From: Clostridiaceae bacterium
Lineage (GTDB): Bacteria > Bacillota > Clostridia > Oscillospirales > Acutalibacteraceae
DNA length: 10,118 bases
Assembly: GCA_016295355.1 (NCBI GenBank)
Contig: JAEDLK010000042.1
Coordinates: 1 to 10,118, forward strand
Direction: 5' to 3'
A program made the translations under genes and the position numbers. This document shows, in pieces, positions 6,144-10,118 of the stretch. How positions within the stretch are numbered: position 1 is the first letter of the stretch; each line of letters starts with the position of its first letter. The notes beneath the pieces are model-generated. The model was not told where the DNA came from. It worked only from the letters and a program-made list of their open reading frames with translations, and ran no database searches.

Positions 6144-7105
6144 CGTTTCTTCTCGCTTTCATATTTCTCATATGCCTTAATGATCCGCTGTACCAATCGG
6201 TGGCGCACCACATCCAAATCCGATAATTCCACGATTGCCACATCCTCGACACTGCGCAGAATCTTAAGAACGGTGACCAATCCCGAAGACTTACCGGATG
6301 GTAAATCGATCTGTGTAATATCACCGGTGACCACGACCTTTGAGTTAAAGCCCAGTCTGGTTAAAAAAATTTTCATTTGCTCGGGTGTGGTGTTTTGTGC
6401 CTCGTCTAAAATAATAAAACTGTCATCCAGTGTGCGCCCGCGCATATAAGCCAAGGGAGCGACTTCAATATCGCCACGCTCCAGTGCCTTTTGAAAAGAT
6501 TCCGCACCCATCATTACAAACAGTGCATCATAAAGCGGCCGCAGATATGGGTCAACCTTTTGCTGCAAATCCCCCGGCAAAAAGCCAAGGCTCTCGCCGG
6601 CCTCGACCGCCGGTCTGGTTAAGACAATACGGTTAACCTCTTTACTGCGAAAAGCTTTAACGGCCATGGCAACTGCCAGGTGGGTTTTGCCGGTACCGGC
6701 CGGACCGACACCAATGGTAACGGTATGTTGACGCATAGCCTCAATATACTGCTTCTGTCCGACCGTTTTAGGCTTGACGGGCTTGCCGCGGGCTGTTACG
6801 CATACACAATCAGCCTCGTTCACCTCTTGCATGGTCTGCTCAAGGTTATTCCTAACCAGCGCAATGGCATAATCAAGACTTTGCTCACTGACGGATTCCC
6901 CCTTGCTGATGGAAGACAACAAGGTTTGCATCACCCGTTTGGCGCCCGAAACATTCTCCGGTTCACCGGTGATGCGTATGGTACTGCCGTGTTGAGTGGT
7001 CATGACCGAAAACTCTTTGTCAATCTGTTTGATGTTTGCATCGAAATCACCGAACAGATTGAGCAAATCTTCCATTCGTTCAACATCTAAATTGATTGAA
7101 AACAA
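6140..7105 (-). CDS. phoH: PhoH-family ATPase
   Basis: This 321-aa PhoH-like protein is a predicted P-loop ATPase, probably related to RNA helicases, cytoplasmic and commonly linked to ybeY. The N-terminal part (about 1-100) contains a KH-like segment. The ATPase core has Walker A GPAGTGKT (134-141), the conserved TRPAVEAGESLGFLPGDL (163-180) and Walker B FIILDEAQN (230-238), plus GDITQIDLP (261-269). The start is TTG at 7105; AAGGAG (7118-7113) lies 7 nt upstream and no better ATG exists near it. The gene has its own probable promoter at the end of yqfD and overlaps ybeY by 4 nt. The exact biochemical role of the family is not settled. Confidence 0.95.
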   Translation of the reverse strand: MFSINLDVERMEDLLNLFGDFDANIKQIDKEFSVMTTQHGSTIRITGEPENVSGAKRVMQTLLSSISKGESVSEQSLDYAIALVRNNLEQTMQEVNEADCVCVTARGKPVKPKTVGQKQYIEAMRQHTVTIGVGPAGTGKTHLAVAMAVKAFRSKEVNRIVLTRPAVEAGESLGFLPGDLQQKVDPYLRPLYDALFVMMGAESFQKALERGDIEVAPLAYMRGRTLDDSFIILDEAQNTTPEQMKIFLTRLGFNSKVVVTGDITQIDLPSGKSSGLVTVLKILRSVEDVAIVELSDLDVVRHRLVQRIIKAYEKYESEKKR

Positions 7106-7134
7106 AATAATGCTCCTTATTCTTTTTTAAATAT

Positions 7135-7163
7135 ATTATAACATACTTAATACTATTTTTCAC
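7135..7163 (-). promoter_or_regulatory. Internal promoter before phoH
   Basis: On the minus strand, TGTTATAAT (7143-7135) is a perfect extended -10 element. The -35 is weak (GTGAAA at 7163-7158 with a 17-base spacer). It straddles the yqfD stop and gives a leader of about 23 nt before the phoH TTG. It would let phoH-ybeY-era-yqzL-recO-mutS2 be transcribed in growing cells without the upstream sporulation genes. Confidence 0.55.
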
Positions 7164-8322
7164 CAATTATTTTCAGTTTTTCGACACTAGCAATATTTTT
7201 TGTATAGCGGACCCTGCAACTGTAACAAAAACTGTCGCCTTGTCGTGTAACCGACTCCTGCAAAAATTGAATATCGGTTGCCTCTTTTAGCCTATCGGTA
7301 ATCATCTTTCGGCCATCAGCAAGTGCCGATTCTTGATTTCGTTCTAACAACTCTTCGCAAAGAGGCGTGTTGTGTTGGGTATAAACGGTCAATGGTATAC
7401 TACCCCCGAACATTTGAACCGTATGAGCGTCTGTGTGGCTTTCGTACGACCCTTTCAAATGACCGAGAAACAGCGGAATCGTAACGCCGAAAAACTTAAA
7501 GGCATAACGCTTTTTCGGTTCTCCCACTGTATAATGAACCGTTTCTTTTACCGGCAGATTCACCATTTGATGCTCCATGACCATTGCATATACCTCACCG
7601 GCACTATGTAAAAACTCATTTCTTCCCTGCTCGTTTCTGACCCCCGACACCAAAACCTGGCCGGCTGAAACCGTCTGGCCGGTTTGGACCAGCAAAACAC
7701 CACTGCGAACATCATTTCGCACAATCACACCGTCTTCGCTGGCAATCAAATTGCAGGGGGCCGGTTCCTCACGCTTTTGTTCACTTTGCAGACTGACGTT
7801 TAATTGCAAAACACTGCCCTGACGATTGAAGGATGCCCAAGAAACAGACGGATCAAGCATAATGAACTGCTGTCGTAAAGTGTCCGTATCCAACTCGTCC
7901 ATTTTCATGCCGATATGTACAGACAAATCCTGCAAGATACATTGTGCACGACTCGTGTCATACCTCTGTGGAGCACGAATATCAATCACCCATAGCCGTG
8001 CCGACAGGTAATAGAGAATAACAAAAAAGACCATGGCTCCCACAGGAATACCAAATCGAAGACGATACCGCCGGACTATTTTCGGCAGGCCGTGGCGGGA
8101 AGCGATATGTACCCGCACCCCGGTATGCCGTCTTAAATGACGCAAACGGGAAAAGTCACGCCTTAAAAGACAAATCTCGTATGTATCGTGTTTTTTATGG
8201 ATTTCCCAAAATGAAATGCGATTTGCTGATAAAATATTTAACAACCGTTCGCTGTACTCGCCCGAAACCGTTAGACGAACATACCCCAACAAAAAACGAT
8301 AGGCCGAATGGAAAAGACTCAT
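7153..8322 (-). CDS. yqfD: Sporulation protein YqfD
   Basis: This 389-aa protein of the YqfD family is a membrane-anchored sporulation protein made in the mother cell in Bacillus. The N-terminal cytoplasmic part (about 1-86) is basic and includes RHTGVRVHIASRHGLP (65-80). A single membrane segment runs from about 89 to 110 (FGIPVGAMVFFVILYYLSARL). The long extracytoplasmic region contains the family-typical stretch around GVIVRNDVRSGVLLVQTGQTVSAGQVLVSG. The start is set at ATG 8322 rather than a TTG at 8343, because GGGTGAT, overlapping the yqfC stop, lies just upstream and the yqfC stop is 4 nt before it. The gene pairs with yqfC as in most endospore formers. Its molecular function is unknown. 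Confidence 0.92.
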   Translation of the reverse strand: MSLFHSAYRFLLGYVRLTVSGEYSERLLNILSANRISFWEIHKKHDTYEICLLRRDFSRLRHLRRHTGVRVHIASRHGLPKIVRRYRLRFGIPVGAMVFFVILYYLSARLWVIDIRAPQRYDTSRAQCILQDLSVHIGMKMDELDTDTLRQQFIMLDPSVSWASFNRQGSVLQLNVSLQSEQKREEPAPCNLIASEDGVIVRNDVRSGVLLVQTGQTVSAGQVLVSGVRNEQGRNEFLHSAGEVYAMVMEHQMVNLPVKETVHYTVGEPKKRYAFKFFGVTIPLFLGHLKGSYESHTDAHTVQMFGGSIPLTVYTQHNTPLCEELLERNQESALADGRKMITDRLKEATDIQFLQESVTRQGDSFCYSCRVRYTKNIASVEKLKIIGEK

Positions 8323-8326
8323 ATTA

Positions 8327-8590
8327 TCACCCAATAAACTCAATGGAATGGATTTTTCCGATCACCGTAATGGTTTCACCCTCCATAGATTTTAGCTCCA
8401 ATTGTTGGCCAAGCACCAAAATTTGACCTCTTGGAAGATTAAGCCGAACCAAATCATTGTCGTATTCAGCAATGCCGTAGCAGCCATCTGCCATCAGTTT
8501 ATGGTCACCGAACAGTTCCATATGAGCACCTGTCAGCCCATCCAGTTCCATTTCCTTTGCCATTTGTTGCATTTTTTTACTAATATCCAT
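8327..8590 (-). CDS. yqfC: Sporulation protein YqfC (YabP/YqfC family)
   Basis: This 87-aa member of the YabP/YqfC family has the typical pattern of a short charged N-terminal helix followed by beta-rich sequence, with MELFGDHKLMADGCYGIAEY near residues 24-43 and the C-terminal VIGKIHSIEFIG. Relatives are sigma-E-controlled sporulation proteins of unknown mechanism. ATG 8590 is preferred over a GTG at 8599, because AGGTGA (8601-8596) lies 5 nt upstream of the ATG and would overlap the GTG. It is the first gene of the minus-strand operon and is divergent from ylbJ. Confidence 0.9.
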   Translation of the reverse strand: MDISKKMQQMAKEMELDGLTGAHMELFGDHKLMADGCYGIAEYDNDLVRLNLPRGQILVLGQQLELKSMEGETITVIGKIHSIEFIG

Positions 8591-8659
8591 CGTAATCACC
8601 TGACTTTTTATATGATAAACTGACTCATTTCATTCATAGTATAGTTTAGGTGATGCAAG
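8591..8659. promoter_or_regulatory. Divergent control region of yqfC and ylbJ
   Basis: Both flanking genes are sporulation genes whose Bacillus counterparts are in the sigma-E regulon. Rightward, TGATAAA (8613-8619) and CATAGTAT (8635-8642) partly match the sigma-E consensus with a 15-base spacer. Leftward, GAATGAA and CATATAAA (8614-8607) partly match as well. Both would place the transcription start right at the Shine-Dalgarno (AGGTGAT at 8648-8654 for ylbJ; its exact inverse at 8601-8595 for yqfC), giving very short leaders, so the exact elements are uncertain. Confidence 0.35.
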
Positions 8660-9652
8660 ATGAACCGTCGATTTCGTTGGCCGATGTTTATTCTGCTTGT
8701 TTTATTGCTTGCCGGCATTTGTTTGATGAACCAATCCGTTTCGCAGTCGGTACGTGACGGTTTGTTTGTCTGCGGAAACACTTTGATTCCAACCTTATTG
8801 CCGGCCTGTCTCGTGGCGACGCTCCTGACATCCGGGCCTTATTTATCCTTATTACCGCAAAAACTGCAAACGATTATTTTATTCATGTTTTCTCTGATAT
8901 CCGGCTATCCGGTCGGTGCATCGTTATTGAATCAATCAGTTGAAACCAGACGCATTAAGGCCGAGCAAGCCCGTCGTTTACTGCCTTGTTTTATCAATCC
9001 GGGTCCCGGTTTGACCATTGGTTTAGTAGGCGAAGGTCTATTTCACAGCCCAACCGTCGGTTGGTATTTATTGTCTTCACAGGTGCTGGCCTCCCTTACT
9101 CTGTTTATCATTTGCGGCGGTTTCGGCGTAAAGCCGGAAAATCCACCGCCTCTTAAATCTGTCACACTGACAAAGGCCGTTGAAATTTCATTTGATGCCG
9201 TTATACGGATCTGCGAATATGTGATTGTTGCCTTTGCTCTATCGGGTCTTCTTTCTGCTTTTCTACCGCACGCACCTGCCGAACTTTTTACGAACCTTGT
9301 AGAGGTCACCACTGGTCTGCTGCGTTGTCGAAACATCTACGGATCTTGCTTTCTCATTAGCTTCGGTGGTTTATGTGTACATGCTCAGATTCATAGTGTA
9401 ACGCCGCAACTCAACTACCATCCCTTAAAGTTAATCGGCGTAAGAATCCTACACGGCATCCTGTCCTGTGCCTTCTTGCGAGTTCTGTTTCGGATTTGGC
9501 CCGTCCACCTCGCAACAGCTTCACTATCATCTTACACGCCTGTTTTAAGCGGCGGCCCGGGTTATTTAATTCTCCTATGCTTCGTCATAATCAGCTTTCT
9601 TTTGTCACTGTCAAGAAAAAAGAGTGGAAAATTGGCGGAGGATTTGATATAA
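8660..9652 (+). CDS. ylbJ: Sporulation integral membrane protein YlbJ-like
   Basis: This 330-aa polytopic membrane protein has hydrophobic segments at about 7-24, 40-58, 66-85, 134-153, 180-202, 226-243, 258-278 and 299-317. It carries YlbJ-family motifs: SGYPVGA (81-87), FINPGPGLTIG (111-121; homologues usually have a Cys-Asn-Asn version here) and SFGGLCVHAQ (234-243). YlbJ belongs to the nucleoside-recognition (Gate) transporter-like group and is needed for normal spore cortex formation in Bacillus; its substrate is unknown. ATG 8660 has AGGTGAT 5 nt upstream. The substitution of the CNN motif by INP is somewhat unusual and could mark a diverged subgroup, so the symbol denotes family membership rather than proven equivalence. 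Confidence 0.85.
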   Translation: MNRRFRWPMFILLVLLLAGICLMNQSVSQSVRDGLFVCGNTLIPTLLPACLVATLLTSGPYLSLLPQKLQTIILFMFSLISGYPVGASLLNQSVETRRIKAEQARRLLPCFINPGPGLTIGLVGEGLFHSPTVGWYLLSSQVLASLTLFIICGGFGVKPENPPPLKSVTLTKAVEISFDAVIRICEYVIVAFALSGLLSAFLPHAPAELFTNLVEVTTGLLRCRNIYGSCFLISFGGLCVHAQIHSVTPQLNYHPLKLIGVRILHGILSCAFLRVLFRIWPVHLATASLSSYTPVLSGGPGYLILLCFVIISFLLSLSRKKSGKLAEDLI

Positions 9653-9653
9653 T
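9625..9653 (+). promoter_or_regulatory. Promoter of the small Cys protein gene
   Basis: TATAAT at 9648-9653 has TG at 9645-9646, an extended -10 element. TGGAAA at 9625-9630 is a weak -35 with a 17-base spacer. It overlaps the ylbJ stop and would start transcription near 9660, leaving a leader of about 17 nt. The small gene can therefore be expressed without sporulation control. Confidence 0.5.
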
Positions 9654-9676
9654 TGCCATAGAAGGGATGAGGCAAT

Positions 9677-9889
9677 ATGAAGACTGTTTTTAACAAAGAC
9701 ATCACACCGGCCTGTCGGTACTGCTCGCACGGGACAGTACTTTCCTATAGCAACGAAATTATTTGTGAACGACGTGGTGTGACTGCCCCCAGTGATTTTT
9801 GTCGTCACTATTCATATGATCCGCTGAAAAGGATCCCTACAAAACCTATGATTAAAAAGAATTATAACAAAAAAGACTTCCTTATTTGA
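9677..9889 (+). CDS. Small conserved four-cysteine protein of unknown function
   Basis: This 70-aa protein has cysteines at 13, 16, 30 and 42 (C-x2-C-x13-C-x11-C), which looks like a small zinc-binding or other metal-binding fold. A conserved-looking YDPLKRIP (47-54) precedes a lysine- and asparagine-rich tail. No signal peptide or membrane segment is visible, so it is probably cytoplasmic. I recall similar unnamed proteins with the C-x-Y-C opening and F/Y-x-YDPLKR-x-P in Clostridia, but no named function; that is memory, not a search. ATG 9677 is preceded by GAGG (9669-9672, close, 4 nt) and AAGGG (9662-9666, 10 nt). It has its own promoter and sits between ylbJ and the tRNA promoter with no clear terminator after it. 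Confidence 0.75.
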   Translation: MKTVFNKDITPACRYCSHGTVLSYSNEIICERRGVTAPSDFCRHYSYDPLKRIPTKPMIKKNYNKKDFLI

Positions 9890-9897
9890 TTTTTTTG

Positions 9898-9926
9898 TTG
9901 ACAAATCAGTTACGGTTTGATATAAT
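9898..9926 (+). promoter_or_regulatory. Strong consensus promoter of the tRNA genes
   Basis: A perfect TTGACA (9898-9903), a 17-base spacer and a perfect TATAAT (9921-9926) with an upstream TG (9918-9919) make a full-consensus sigma-A promoter, as expected for stable RNA. Transcription would begin near 9933, only a few nucleotides before the tRNA-His 5' end. Confidence 0.9.
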
Positions 9927-9940
9927 ACCACTTGCTTGTG

Positions 9941-10017
<77 letters not shown>

Positions 10018-10018
10018 C

Positions 10019-10052
10019 AATAACCCTTTTGTTCACAAAAGGGTTATTTTTT
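10019..10052 (+). terminator. Terminator-like hairpin between tRNA-His and tRNA-Gln
   Basis: A perfect 13-bp stem (10019-10031 with 10036-10048), a 4-base loop TTCA and a T-run at 10047-10052 make a textbook intrinsic terminator, although the stem has only four G-C pairs. It lies 2 nt after the CCA of tRNA-His and 13 nt before tRNA-Gln, which has no visible promoter of its own. It may therefore be leaky or partly act as a processing structure. Confidence 0.75.
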
Positions 10053-10064
10053 GCTTGAATATTT

Positions 10065-10118
10065 TGGGGTGTCGTCAAGCGGTAAGACACAGCACTTTGA
10101 CTGCTGCATGCGTAGGTT
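10065..10118 (+). tRNA. tRNA-Gln (anticodon TTG), truncated by the window edge
   Basis: The 5' acceptor strand (TGGGGTG at 10065-10071), D-arm, anticodon stem (10090-10094 with 10102-10106), anticodon TTG (10097-10099) and the beginning of the T-arm are present. The 3' part lies outside the window. The TTG anticodon and UGGGG acceptor start are typical of bacterial tRNA-Gln. The gene starts 47 nt after the end of tRNA-His. Confidence 0.92.

Noticed and set aside
8323..8343. Seven-residue extension of YqfD from TTG 8343
   Set aside because: ATG 8322 has a GGGTGAT site at the right distance and fits the usual coupling to the yqfC stop.
9887..9908. TGATTT/AAATCA inverted repeat after the small Cys gene, considered as a terminator
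   Set aside because: It is AT-only apart from one pair, has a 10-nt loop and no following T-run, and overlaps the tRNA promoter -35.

Overview
This window looks like a chromosomal housekeeping region of a spore-forming, low-to-moderate GC Clostridia bacterium. An Oscillospirales-type relative is my best guess. The evidence is the Bacillota gene order yqfC-yqfD-phoH-ybeY-era-yqzL-recO, two sporulation loci (yqfC/yqfD and ylbJ), sigma-A-like promoters with extended -10 elements, strong Shine-Dalgarno sites and frequent TTG starts. No phage, transposon, CRISPR or defence gene is visible.

Layout. Positions 1-379 are an AT-rich divergent control region. A near-consensus leftward promoter (99-127) serves a gene beyond the left edge. 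A rightward extended -10 promoter (253-261) serves a lone short-chain reductase gene (380-1114), probably the EF-P 5-aminopentanone reductase YmfI. Positions 1115-1353 have no convincing gene. A bidirectional terminator (1354-1386) separates the reductase from a convergent minus-strand operon. Read in transcription order, that operon is yqfC (8590-8327), yqfD (8322-7153), phoH (7105-6140), ybeY (6143-5658), era (5650-4724), yqzL (4675-4520), recO (4584-3829) and mutS2 (3816-1432). Junctions are tight: yqfC/yqfD 4 nt apart, phoH/ybeY overlapping by 4 nt, ybeY/era 7 nt apart, yqzL/recO overlapping by about 65 nt, recO/mutS2 12 nt apart. An internal extended -10 promoter before phoH can express the essential ribosome and repair genes independently of the sporulation genes at the operon head.

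Divergent from yqfC is ylbJ (8660-9652), a sporulation membrane protein. It is followed by a small four-cysteine protein (9677-9889) with its own promoter. A perfect-consensus promoter (9898-9926) then drives tRNA-His (9941-10017). A strong terminator-like hairpin follows, and then tRNA-Gln, cut by the right edge.

How the genes fit together. YbeY (16S rRNA maturation), Era (30S assembly), MutS2/RqcU (collided-ribosome rescue), the putative EF-P modifying enzyme and the tRNAs all serve translation. RecO serves recombinational repair. YqfC, YqfD and YlbJ are sporulation proteins. I found no clearly new biological system. The points most worth checking are the unnamed small Cys protein, the divergent control region with its tandem repeats, the structured leader of the reductase gene, the yqzL/recO overlap with a Shine-Dalgarno in a hairpin loop, and the hairpin between the two tRNAs.
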